Positions 55,612 through 63,557 of a stretch of 64,000 bases of DNA are shown piece after piece (positions within the stretch are counted from its first letter, which is position 1; each line of letters starts with the position of its first letter). Where the stretch lies: positions 21,093 through 85,092 of the forward strand of contig NZ_BAXZ01000031.1 in assembly GCF_000684975.1 (NCBI RefSeq). Reading direction: 5' to 3'. Both the position numbers and the translations under genes were made by a program. Source of the DNA: Paraburkholderia acidipaludis NBRC 101816 (GTDB lineage Bacteria; Pseudomonadota; Gammaproteobacteria; Burkholderiales; Burkholderiaceae). The notes beneath the pieces are model-generated. The model saw nothing but the letters and a program-made list of their open reading frames with translations, did not search any database and was not told the origin of the DNA.

Positions 55612-56877
55612 TCAGATGGCCACGTCGCCTGCCTTTTCTTCTTCCATCGCGTCGCGCGTTTCCGGCATGGCGAGCCACACCAGCAGCACGGCGAGCGCGC
55701 CCGCGGCGGCCAGACCCATGAAGCTCACCGTATTGCCGAAGTGATCGGCGACGAAGCCGGCCACGGTCGTCGAGAGCGTCGCGCCGATCCCCGCCGAGAG
55801 CCCGAAGAGCCCGATGCAGAGGTTGTAACGCCCCTTGCCGCCGGCCACGTCGGCGGCGATGAGCGGCAGCATCACGCCGAACACGGCCGCGGAAAGCCCG
55901 TCGAGCATCTGCACCGGCACGAGGAAGTACGGGTTGCCCACTGCCGCGAACAGCAGTGCCCGCACCGGCAGCGCCGAAAAACCGAGGATCAGCACCGGCC
56001 GGCGGCCCCAGCGCTGGGCGGTGCGGCCCACCCATGGCGACATCAGCGCGACGATGGCCTGCGGCACGATGATGCACGCCGCAATCACGAGCTGGACGTT
56101 GTCGCCCATGCCGGCCGTGACTTCCCCGGCCGCGAGGTTCAGCATCGCGGCGTTCGAGAGGTGAAACAGCACGACGCAGGCCGCGAACGCCAGCATGCGC
56201 TTGTCGCGCAGCAGGTCGAGGATCGTCTCGCGCGGCTCGCCGGCGGGCGGGGCGGCAGGCTTCGGCGCGCGGGACGCGGCCAGGCTCGCGCCCGAACTCC
56301 TCCGGTCGTACTCGATCATCGCCAGCGCCACGAGCGCGGGCAGCGCAAGCGCCGCGGTCAGCCAGAACACGGCGCGCGGCGAGACATATTCGCCGCACAG
56401 GCCCATCAGGCCGGCTGCCACCGCGCTGCCGATCGACGCCCAGCGGGCGTTGCGCCCCAGCCGGTCGCCAAGGTTCTGGCGGCCCACCAGCATGAGCGCG
56501 AGCGCGGCCATGGCCGGCGTGAGCATGCAGCTCGCGAAGCCGTGGAAGACCTCGGCCGCCATGACCGGGATGACCGTCGGGCTGACGGCGAGCAGCGTCG
56601 CCGAAAGGATGATCGCGATGATCGCCCAGGCGGCCGCGGCTTTCTTGTTGCGCAAGGCATCGACGGCGGCGCCGCCCGGCACCTGGCTCACCATCGCGCT
56701 GATCGTACCCACGGAGAGCGCGAGGCCGATCTCGCCCTGGGTCCATTTGTGCGATGCAAGATAGGACGCGATGAACGGCCCGAAGCCCGTCTGCACGTTC
56801 GCGACGAAGAAGTTCAGCCAGTCGAGCGCTCGCAGACTTCGCGTGCTGGCCATCGTGCGCAGCGTGCCGCCCGTCAT
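55612..56877 (-). CDS. MFS transporter
   Basis: A 421-residue major facilitator with about 12 helices. The N-terminal half has LDWLNFFVANVQTGFGPFIA and QVPGGAAVDALRNK; the second half has GRTAQRWGRRPVLILG between helices. Related transporters are uncharacterised. The ATG at 56877 overlaps the stop of the PRC-barrel lipoprotein gene (ATGA), so the two are translated together. Substrate unknown. Confidence 0.9.
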   Translation of the reverse strand: MTGGTLRTMASTRSLRALDWLNFFVANVQTGFGPFIASYLASHKWTQGEIGLALSVGTISAMVSQVPGGAAVDALRNKKAAAAWAIIAIILSATLLAVSPTVIPVMAAEVFHGFASCMLTPAMAALALMLVGRQNLGDRLGRNARWASIGSAVAAGLMGLCGEYVSPRAVFWLTAALALPALVALAMIEYDRRSSGASLAASRAPKPAAPPAGEPRETILDLLRDKRMLAFAACVVLFHLSNAAMLNLAAGEVTAGMGDNVQLVIAACIIVPQAIVALMSPWVGRTAQRWGRRPVLILGFSALPVRALLFAAVGNPYFLVPVQMLDGLSAAVFGVMLPLIAADVAGGKGRYNLCIGLFGLSAGIGATLSTTVAGFVADHFGNTVSFMGLAAAGALAVLLVWLAMPETRDAMEEEKAGDVAI

Positions 56878-57896
56878 TTGGCACCGTGCGCGGAAGCCGC
56901 GGAGGCAGCGGCAGGCGCCGCCGGGGCTGACGCGGCCGGATGAGGCGCGGACGGCGCGGCAGGGGTCACCGCGCGCACCGGCTGGCCGTTCTCGTATTCG
57001 GGCGAGGCTTCCACCTGCTGGTCGCTCATTTCGAGCTGGGCCGTCAGTTCGTCGTTCTTCTTGACGAAGTGCAGCGCCGACCATTCGGCCGCGATCGTAT
57101 GACGTTTTTCCAGTGTGCCGCTCACATCGAGCACCACGGCAAGCGGATCGGCGCCGCCGTCGAGCAGCACGTCCACCACGCGGCCGACCTTGGCGCCGTT
57201 GGTGCGTTCGACCGTTGCGTCGAGCATCGGCAGACGCGTCGGGCTGGGCTCGCCGGCGGCGGGCGGCGTGACGCCGGCTCCCGTGCCGGAGCGGGGCTGC
57301 TCCGGCACGGGCTGCTGGCCCGGCCCGAGTACGAGCGTGATGGCGGGGGAGGCGGGCTGCGTGTTCACGCGCACGACGCTCCACGGGAAGATGGCCTTGC
57401 GGTCGCCCACCCCCATGAAGCCCTGCAGGTTCACGACCACTTCCGTGGGCTTGCCGTCGGGGCCGGCCACGAGGTCGACCGCGCGGCCGACCACCTTGCC
57501 GTCGGTCTTCTGCACGGCGCTGTCGAGCAGCGTGCGGAAGCTGCCGCGCTCGATCGTGCGCAGCGTGATGATCGGCGCAGGCGCGGGCGCCGCCGGCGCG
57601 CTGGCCGGAACAGGCGGCGGCGGGGCCGGGCGGCGGCGGTGGATCGGCGCGGGGCGCGGCTTTTTCTGCGCGGGTTTCGCCTCGGCGGTTTCCTCGGGCA
57701 CGCTTGCCGCCTCGGGCGCGGACGCCTCTTCGGGTTCGCTCGCGGGCGCTTCGGGTTCGCTTGCCGCAATCGGGGCTTCCGGCTCGGGGGGCGGCGGGGC
57801 GGGGCGGAACAGGCTGCAGCCCGAGAGCATGAGCAGGACCAGCAGGGGCAGGGCGTACGGGAGGGCTGCAACGGGACGTGCGAAACCGCCTCTCAT
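56874..57896 (-). CDS. Lipoprotein with two PRC-barrel domains
   Basis: A 340-residue exported protein. Signal peptide with lipobox LMLSGC (lipid on the Cys near residue 27), then a Pro/Glu/Ala-rich linker to about residue 115, and two PRC-barrel-like units: residues about 130-190 (TLLDSAVQKTDGKVVGRAVD) and 235-290 (MLDATVERTNGAKVGRVVDV). A Pro/Ala tail ends the protein. AAGGAG lies 9 nt before the ATG at 57896. PRC-barrels are protein- or RNA-contact modules; being outside the cytoplasm, this one may bind envelope partners. Confidence 0.82.
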   Translation of the reverse strand: MRGGFARPVAALPYALPLLVLLMLSGCSLFRPAPPPPEPEAPIAASEPEAPASEPEEASAPEAASVPEETAEAKPAQKKPRPAPIHRRRPAPPPPVPASAPAAPAPAPIITLRTIERGSFRTLLDSAVQKTDGKVVGRAVDLVAGPDGKPTEVVVNLQGFMGVGDRKAIFPWSVVRVNTQPASPAITLVLGPGQQPVPEQPRSGTGAGVTPPAAGEPSPTRLPMLDATVERTNGAKVGRVVDVLLDGGADPLAVVLDVSGTLEKRHTIAAEWSALHFVKKNDELTAQLEMSDQQVEASPEYENGQPVRAVTPAAPSAPHPAASAPAAPAAASAASAHGAK

Positions 57897-58450
57897 CAAC
57901 GGGAACTCCTTGAAGCGGCCGGCGCCTTTGGCGCGCGGCGGGGAAAACCGGGTCGGGTGCGTGAGAGTGTAACCCGCGCGGGTCCGCATTCCGTGCAATT
58001 GAGCATTGCGGGCGGCGGGTCGACCCGGCGCGGGCGGGCGTCCCGAGGCCAGCGAGCGAGGGTGGCGTCGACCCGCTGCGAGCCTGGTGGGGCCTGGTGG
58101 GGCCTGGTGCGATCCTGGTGCGAGCCTGGTGTATACGCGGGGACGTCCCGCCCGCATCACCCTGTCATCTCAAATATACGGATCGTGGCATGTCCTGAAT
58201 GTGATTCCTGCGATGGGAGCTGGGATTGTGTTCGCCTAACCTTCGATCCAGCAAAAAAAGATGTCAAAAAGATGTGAATCGCCGCGCCCACACGCGGATG
58301 GTTCGGAGACAACGCCGTCACAGGCATTTTTGCTTCGAGTGTGCCGGCGGCTCGCGCATCGCGTCGACACGACTTATTCCAATCGAGACGAACCTGATGA
58401 CGGACCCGGAAGAGGTGCGTTTCAGCACGCTGATAAAGGAGGCACTCATC
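57897..58450. other. Divergent intergenic region, 554 nt
   Basis: No gene. It holds the promoters of the PRC-barrel operon and of the NCS2 permease, a short tandem repeat at 58079-58131, and AAAGGAGG before the permease start. A frame is open upstream of the permease but has no family sequence. Confidence 0.55.
58079..58131 (+). repeat. Tandem repeat of a 10-11 bp unit
   Basis: Five copies of NNNNCCTGGTG: CGAGCCTGGTG, GGGCCTGGTG twice, CGATCCTGGTG and CGAGCCTGGTG. The invariant part is CCTGGTG. Confidence 0.85.
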
Positions 58451-59842
58451 ATGATGGAACCCCAGGCCACGCCGCTCGCCGAGACGGCCGGCGCCCACGT
58501 CGAGCCGATCGGCGCGACCGGCTTCCTCGACCGCTACTTCGACATTGCCTCGCGCGGCAGCTCGCTGCGCCAGGAAGGGATTGCGGGCGTCACGACCTTC
58601 CTTGCGATGGTCTATTCCGTGTTCGTCGTGCCGGGCATGCTCGGCAAGGCGGGCTTCGACACGAGCGCCGTGTTCGTCGCCGTGTGTCTGACCACGGCGT
58701 TCGGCTCGCTGCTGATGGGCCTGTGGGCGCGCCTGCCCATCGCCATCGGCTGCGCGATCTCGCTCACCGCATTCACGGCCTTCGGCCTCGTGCTCGGCAA
58801 GGGCATGAAGCCCGAAGTCGCGCTCGGCGCCGTGTTCCTCATGGGCCTCGTGTTCACCGGCATCTCGGTGACGGGCGTGCGCTCGTGGATCCTGCGCAAT
58901 CTGCCGCACGGCATCGCGCACGGCACGGGGATCGGCATCGGCCTCTTCCTGCTGCTGATTGCGGCGAACGACGTCGGCCTCGTCGTGAAGAATCCGGGCG
59001 CGGGCCTGCCCGTCACGCTCGGCCACATCACGTCGCTGCCGGCGATTCTCTCGGTGGCGGGGCTCGCCGCGATCTTCGGTCTCGTGCGCCGCCGCGTGCC
59101 GGGCTCGATCCTGATCGTCATCGTCGCGATTTCCGCGCTCGGTCTCGTGCTCGATCCCGAAGTGAGCTTCCACGGCGTGTTCGCCTGGCCGACGCTGTCC
59201 GCGCCGGGCCATGCCTCGCTGATCGGCGCGATGGACATCAAGGGCGCACTCTCGCTCGCCGTGCTGCCCAGCGTGCTTGCCCTCGTGATGACGGCGGTGT
59301 TCGACGCCACCGGCACGATCCGCGCCGTGGCGGGGCAGGCCGGCCAGCTCGACGAGAACGGCCGCATCATCAACGGCGGCCGCGCGCTCACGGCCGACTC
59401 GCTCTCCTCGATCTTCTCGGGCTTCTTCGGCGGCGCGCCGGCGGCGGCCTACATCGAATCGGCGGTGGGGGTTTCGGCGGGCGCGAAGACGGGGCTGGCC
59501 GCCGCCGTGGTGGGCGTGCTGTTCCTCGCCGTGATGTTCTTCGCGCCGCTCGCGGGCCTCGTGCCCTCGTATGCGACGGCGCCGGCGCTGATGTACGTGG
59601 GCCTCATGATGCTCTCGAGCGTCTCGCGCCTCGACATGGCCGACATGGTCGACGCGATGTCGGGCCTCGTGTGCGCCGTGTTCATCGTGCTGACCGCGAA
59701 CATCGTCACGGGCATCATGCTGGGTTTCTGCACGCTCGTGATCGGCCGCATCGTGAGCGGCGAGTATCGCAAGCTGAACGTGGGGACCGTGGTGATCGCG
59801 GTGGTGCTGGCCACGTTCTACCTGGGCGGCTGGGCCATCTGA
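58451..59842 (+). CDS. NCS2-family purine permease (AzgA-like)
   Basis: A 463-residue inner-membrane permease with about 13 helices. The AzgA-type signatures are FDIASRGSSLRQEGIAGVTT near the N-terminus, TAFTAFGLVLG, and VFDATGTIRAVAGQAG with ESAVGVSAGAKTGLA in the second half. It imports adenine, guanine or hypoxanthine by proton symport. AAAGGAGG at the right distance supports the start at 58451 (MMEPQATP). A strong terminator follows at 59905. Confidence 0.92.
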   Translation: MMEPQATPLAETAGAHVEPIGATGFLDRYFDIASRGSSLRQEGIAGVTTFLAMVYSVFVVPGMLGKAGFDTSAVFVAVCLTTAFGSLLMGLWARLPIAIGCAISLTAFTAFGLVLGKGMKPEVALGAVFLMGLVFTGISVTGVRSWILRNLPHGIAHGTGIGIGLFLLLIAANDVGLVVKNPGAGLPVTLGHITSLPAILSVAGLAAIFGLVRRRVPGSILIVIVAISALGLVLDPEVSFHGVFAWPTLSAPGHASLIGAMDIKGALSLAVLPSVLALVMTAVFDATGTIRAVAGQAGQLDENGRIINGGRALTADSLSSIFSGFFGGAPAAAYIESAVGVSAGAKTGLAAAVVGVLFLAVMFFAPLAGLVPSYATAPALMYVGLMMLSSVSRLDMADMVDAMSGLVCAVFIVLTANIVTGIMLGFCTLVIGRIVSGEYRKLNVGTVVIAVVLATFYLGGWAI

Positions 59843-59904
59843 TCCGTGCGCTGACACGGTAATGGCGGCCTTTCGGCCAGGCGGACCCGGCGGCCCGCCC
59901 GGCC

Positions 59905-59954
59905 GGCTGCACGGCCCGCGTCGCTTTACTGCGGCGCGGGCCGTGCGGCTTTTT
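59905..59954 (+). terminator. Intrinsic terminator of the NCS2 gene
   Basis: A 12-bp perfect GC-rich stem (59909-59920 with 59935-59946), extended by four weaker pairs, followed by CTTTTT. Confidence 0.88.
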
Positions 59955-59985
59955 GCGCCACGCTTCGCGCCCCATCTGTTCGTGC

Positions 59986-60032
59986 TTGACTTCCCTTATG
60001 CGTTTCCTATGCTTAACCGCATGGTTAAGCAT
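59986..60032 (+). promoter_or_regulatory. arsR promoter with operator over the -10 box
   Basis: TTGACT (59986-59991), 16-bp spacer and TATGCT (60008-60013) form a promoter. A perfect inverted repeat with 10-bp arms, ATGCTTAACC (60009-60018) and GGTTAAGCAT (60023-60032), covers the -10 box and the start codon. A repressor bound here would block RNA polymerase. The predicted transcript start falls at about 60020-60021, on the ATG itself. Confidence 0.68.
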
Positions 60033-60464
60033 GAAGACGACGCGTTGAACCGCACCTTTGCAGCGCTTTCCGACCCCACACGGCGCGCGTTGCTCGCGCG
60101 CCTTTCGCAGCAGCGCGAGCTTTCGGTGAGCACGTTGGCGCAGCCGTTCGCGATGTCGCTGCCCGCCGTGATGAAACATCTCGACGTCCTGATCGAGGCG
60201 GGTCTCGTCACACGCGAGAAAACGGGGCGCACGGTGGCGTGCCGTCTCGCGGCCGCGCCGATGGAAGAAGCGATGCAGTGGCTGATGCGCTACCAATGCT
60301 TCTGGAACGAACAACTCGATCGCCTCGCGGCGTTCATCGAGGAGGACGCATGCCGGCCCGCTCCGAATCCGGTTTCTCCAGCAGTCCCGGTCTCACTCTC
60401 CGGCGGCGCATCAACGCGAGCCCCGCGAAGGTCTACGCGGCATGGACGCAGCCGTCGCAAATGA
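60021..60464 (+). CDS. ArsR-family transcriptional regulator
   Basis: A 147-residue winged-helix repressor (ALNRTFAALSDPTRRALLAR, then LSVSTLAQPFAMSLPAVMKH with recognition helix, and VTREKTGRTVACRLA). No metal-binding cysteine pair, so it is of the group that partners SRPBCC proteins rather than a metal sensor. I chose the ATG at 60021 (MVKHEDDA) because the promoter places the mRNA start there; an ATG at 60009 lies inside the -10 box. Its last 38 codons overlap the next gene in another frame, an unusually long overlap of 115 nt. Confidence 0.85.
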   Translation: MVKHEDDALNRTFAALSDPTRRALLARLSQQRELSVSTLAQPFAMSLPAVMKHLDVLIEAGLVTREKTGRTVACRLAAAPMEEAMQWLMRYQCFWNEQLDRLAAFIEEDACRPAPNPVSPAVPVSLSGGASTRAPRRSTRHGRSRRK

Positions 60465-60802
60465 TGCGGTGGATGCACCCGCACGACCACGTCTGCCTCC
60501 ACGCCGAAGCCGACGTGCGCGAGGGTGGCCGCTTTCGCGTCGTCATGCGCGGGCCGGACGGCGAGCAGCACGACGTGAGCGGGACGTATCTGGAGGGGGT
60601 GCCCGACGCGCGGCTCGTTTTCACATGGGCGTGGAGCAGCACGCCCGAGCGCGAATCGCGCGTGACCGTGATGCTGCGCGAGGACGGCCACGCGACGGAG
60701 CTCACGCTCAAGCACGAGCGCTTCTTCGACGAAGCCGCGCGCGACGCGCATGAAGGCGGCTGGGCCGGGGCGCTCGATCTTCTGGTAGCGCAGTTCCGCT
60801 GA
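60350..60802 (+). CDS. SRPBCC-domain protein (AHSA1-like)
   Basis: A 150-residue START/AHSA1-type protein (LRRRINASPAKVYAAWTQPS, MMRWMHPHD, VPDARLVFTWAWSSTPERES, GGWAGALDLLVAQF). The fold forms a hydrophobic cavity; the ligand is unknown. GAGGAGGAC precedes the ATG at 60350, inside the arsR frame. ArsR-SRPBCC pairs are common two-gene operons, usually with the ArsR protein as repressor. Confidence 0.93.
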   Translation: MPARSESGFSSSPGLTLRRRINASPAKVYAAWTQPSQMMRWMHPHDHVCLHAEADVREGGRFRVVMRGPDGEQHDVSGTYLEGVPDARLVFTWAWSSTPERESRVTVMLREDGHATELTLKHERFFDEAARDAHEGGWAGALDLLVAQFR

Positions 60803-60849
60803 TCCGGCGGCAGCCGCGCGGTTCACGAAACGCACAGGAGAACGTAACG

Positions 60850-61179
60850 ATGGATACGCACAAGATCGTTTCGCAGGACGAATGGATCGCGGCACGCCGC
60901 GCGGCAAGGTGCTCTACAACTACGAAGAGCAGGAGTACGTGAGCGACGAACTGCCCGGCCTCAGTGCGTTCTATCGCGACGAATGCGGCAATGCTTACCA
61001 CACCTAATCGACCTATGCGCGGCGGAGAAATGTTACCAGGCGTCTATGCGGTGCTCGATTACGCGCCGAAAGCGCGCAACGAGGCGCGCGACATGCGCGA
61101 CTGGGTGCGTCACCACGACCGCTATGAAAGCGCGCCGCAAGGGGCATGCTGCGCACACGAACAGAAAGGGACGGCTTGA
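60850..61179 (+). pseudogene. Broken DUF899 (thioredoxin-like) gene
   Basis: MDTHKIVSQDEWIAARRA at 60850 is a DUF899 N-terminus. It then jumps, in another frame, to GKVLYNYEEQEYVSDELPGL and SAFYRDECGNAYHT, with well over 100 residues missing in between. A TAA at 61005-61007 replaces an expected Tyr codon, and after YAR a one-base loss shifts to the frame reading GGEMLPGVYAVLDYAPKARN and MRDWVRHHDRYES. Deletion, nonsense and frameshift together show decay. It was the third gene of the ArsR-SRPBCC operon. Confidence 0.88.
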
Positions 61180-61200
61180 GAACGGCGCGCGAGCGCGCGC

Positions 61201-61383
61201 CTAGAGGGCCATGTCGAAAGCCGGCCGCAGCAGAACCTCGATCGCCATGACGATGAGTCCCATGGCGCCGGCGGCGAGCGTCAGCGTGCCATATTCGTCG
61301 TAGCGCTTATCGTAAAGACACGCGACGATGAACAATATGGCCAGCAGATTGGTCAGCCAGTAGAAGTTCAGCGCGAGGAACAT
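61201..61383 (-). CDS. Small two-helix membrane protein
   Basis: A 60-residue protein with two hydrophobic helices (LNFYWLTNLLAILFIVACLY and GTLTLAAGAMGLIVMAIEVL) joined by the charged loop DKRYDEY. No family recognised. The start codon lies 135 nt from the 3' end of the epimerase gene, so it could be the last gene of that transcript. Ribosome binding site is only GGATAG, so expression is plausible but unproven. Confidence 0.6.
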   Translation of the reverse strand: MFLALNFYWLTNLLAILFIVACLYDKRYDEYGTLTLAAGAMGLIVMAIEVLLRPAFDMAL

Positions 61384-61517
61384 CGGCTATCCGTAACGCG
61401 GCGTAATGCGGGCGAAAGGGCGGGCGAAGAGGCGGCAGTCCTGAAGAATCGGACAACTGGCCGCGATTCTAGCGAACCGACCTTACGGATAAGCAACAGC
61501 AATGTGGTCTACAGCGC

Positions 61518-62423
61518 TTATTTTTGCGCGATGTCCATCTCTGTGCGAATCCACTCCGTGACCGAGCGGCGACGCGGTTGCCAGCCGAGCAAGGTGCGCG
61601 CGCGTTCGCCGCGCACTCGGCTGTTCGAACCGAGGCCGTAAGAGGCCATTTCGTAACCCCATTCCTCAATCGCCGCGTCGAGCGGCCAGTCCTGCGGTTC
61701 GCCGAGCTTCATGACTTCGGCGAGCGCGGCGGTCATGTCGCGGAAAGCGGCCTCGCCGCTTTCGACGAAATAGAACGTGCCTGCGGGCGTTTTTTCGAGT
61801 GCGAGACGGTAAAGCTCGGCAACGTCGTCGATATGAACATTCGACCAGATGTTCGCGCCGCGCCCCACGTGACGCATGACGCCGCTCTTTTGCGCCTGGC
61901 GGACGAGGCGCGGCAGCTGCACGCTGGCCGCGCCCGGCACGGCGCCTTCGCCGTAGATCAGCGTATTGCACAGCACCGCGCTGCGGATGCCGCGCGCCGC
62001 GCCCGCGAGCACGAGCTGGTCGATGGCCACGCGCGCCGCCTTGTCGGCGGTCGGCTCGGGCAGGGCGTCTTCGTGGTAGATGCGTTCGGTCGGCTCGCCG
62101 CCCGAGGCGTCGCCGACGATGCTTGAGCCGCTCGTATGCAAGAGGACTTTGCCCGAACCTTCGAGCGCGTCGAGCAGCGCTTCCACCGCGCCGCGATGGT
62201 CGCTGCTCGCGGCGTTGATGACGGCATCGGCGCCGCGCGCTTCGGTCATCAACCGGTCGCGGCCGTCGAGATCGCCCGCCACCGGTTCGATGCCGAGCTT
62301 CTCGAGGTCGGCGAACTGCTCGGGCCGGCGCACGAGGCCGCGCACCGCGTGGCCCGCGCGCGCGAGATGCGCCGCGATCGATCCGCCGATGAAACCGCCC
62401 GCGCCCGTTACGAAAATCTTCAT
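61518..62423 (-). CDS. NAD(P)-dependent epimerase/dehydratase-family protein
   Basis: A 301-residue extended-SDR protein starting MKIFVTGAGGFIGGSIAAHL, the Rossmann loop. The usual catalytic YxxxK is not clearly preserved (HTSGSSIVGDAS, then IYHEDALPEP), so it may be an atypical reductase or NAD(P)-binding regulator. GGGAGCAAACC precedes the ATG at 62423. It is divergent from a LysR gene, 111 nt apart, which probably controls it. Confidence 0.88.
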   Translation of the reverse strand: MKIFVTGAGGFIGGSIAAHLARAGHAVRGLVRRPEQFADLEKLGIEPVAGDLDGRDRLMTEARGADAVINAASSDHRGAVEALLDALEGSGKVLLHTSGSSIVGDASGGEPTERIYHEDALPEPTADKAARVAIDQLVLAGAARGIRSAVLCNTLIYGEGAVPGAASVQLPRLVRQAQKSGVMRHVGRGANIWSNVHIDDVAELYRLALEKTPAGTFYFVESGEAAFRDMTAALAEVMKLGEPQDWPLDAAIEEWGYEMASYGLGSNSRVRGERARTLLGWQPRRRSVTEWIRTEMDIAQK

Positions 62424-62534
62424 GGTTTGCTCCCGCTGTGAGGTGGATGAGATGTCGATGAGGGCGAGTATCCGCCGGGCAGCCGCGCGCACAAACCGTG
62501 TTAGGCTCAAATGAAACTTGACTGCGGATCAACA

Positions 62535-63449
62535 ATGAAGACGTCCACCGACGAACTGCTCGTATTCGTCACCGTGATCGACGCGGGGTCGATCACCGCC
62601 GCCGCCGAGAAGCTCCAGCAGACCGTTTCCGGCGTGAGCCGCGCGCTCACGCGGCTCGAAAAGCAACTGGGCGTCGCGCTGATCCTGCGCACCACGCGCC
62701 GGCTGCAACTGACCGAGGAGGGCGAGCTGTTCCTCGAGCGCGCCCGCGCGATCCTCACGGCGATGGAAGATGCGGAGGAGGCCGTCGCGTGTCATCGCGA
62801 GGCGCCTTCGGGGCGCTTGCGCGTCGACGCGGCCACGCCGTTCATGCTCCATTGCATCGTGCCGCACATGGCCGAGTTCGCTGCGCGCTATCCCGCGATC
62901 CAGCTCGAGCTGACCAATAACGAGCGCATCGTCGATCTGCTGGAGCAGCGCGTGGATGTCGCGATCCGCATTGGCGCGCTGCAGGACTCGACGCTGCATG
63001 CGCGCGCGCTGGGCGCGAGCCGGCTGCGGCTCGTTGCGAGTCCTGCGTATCTTGCTGCGCACGGCACGCCGCAAGATACGCAGGCGTTGCGCGCGCACCG
63101 TCTGATCGGCTTTACGGCGCCCGTGCATCTGAACCGCTGGCCGCTGCCCGGGGCGCGCGCGGAGGAGCGCGGAGAGGATGCCGCGACGCCGTACCTGACG
63201 ATCGAGCCGTCGCTTTCGGCGTCGAGCGGCGAGACGATTCGCCAGCTGGCGCTCGCCGGCGCGGGCATTGCCTGTCTCGCCGACTTCATGACCGCCGCCG
63301 ACCGCCGCGACGCCCGGCTCGTGACCGTGCTCGACGGCGCGCTGGCCGACGAGCGCCAGCCGATCCACGCCGTCTACTATCGCAGCGAAGCGCTGGCGGC
63401 CCGCGTGCAGTGCTTTCTTGCGTTCATCGTTAGCAGGCTGGAGCTGTAG
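62535..63449 (+). CDS. LysR-family transcriptional regulator
   Basis: A 304-residue regulator: helix-turn-helix ELLVFVTVIDAGSITAAAEK ... VSGVSRALTRLEKQLG and a substrate-binding-type effector domain (GRLRVDAATPFMLHCIVPHM, ERIVDLLEQRVDVAIRIGAL). Two starts are possible: ATG 62511 (adding MKLDCGST) and ATG 62535; relatives usually begin with the latter. Probably acts on the divergent epimerase gene. Confidence 0.9.
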   Translation: MKTSTDELLVFVTVIDAGSITAAAEKLQQTVSGVSRALTRLEKQLGVALILRTTRRLQLTEEGELFLERARAILTAMEDAEEAVACHREAPSGRLRVDAATPFMLHCIVPHMAEFAARYPAIQLELTNNERIVDLLEQRVDVAIRIGALQDSTLHARALGASRLRLVASPAYLAAHGTPQDTQALRAHRLIGFTAPVHLNRWPLPGARAEERGEDAATPYLTIEPSLSASSGETIRQLALAGAGIACLADFMTAADRRDARLVTVLDGALADERQPIHAVYYRSEALAARVQCFLAFIVSRLEL

Positions 63450-63498
63450 CGGGGCACCCCCTCGTGGATAGTCCCAGGACGGCGGCAAGCGGAATTTG

Positions 63499-63547
63499 TT
63501 GTCTATACAAGCTGGCCAGGCTAGACTTCAGTGCACTTGTATAGACA
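63499..63547 (+). promoter_or_regulatory. hutH promoter with paired HutC-like operators
   Basis: Two exact inverted 12-mers: TGTCTATACAAG (63500-63511) and CTTGTATAGACA (63536-63547), 24 bp between. Each contains the GntR/HutC core GT-N-TA-N-AC. Between them lies a plausible promoter, TTGTCT (63499-63504), 17 bp, TAGACT (63522-63527). One operator covers the -35 box and the other the transcription start region, fitting repression until urocanate appears. Confidence 0.72.
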
Positions 63548-63557
63548 GGATTCGACA

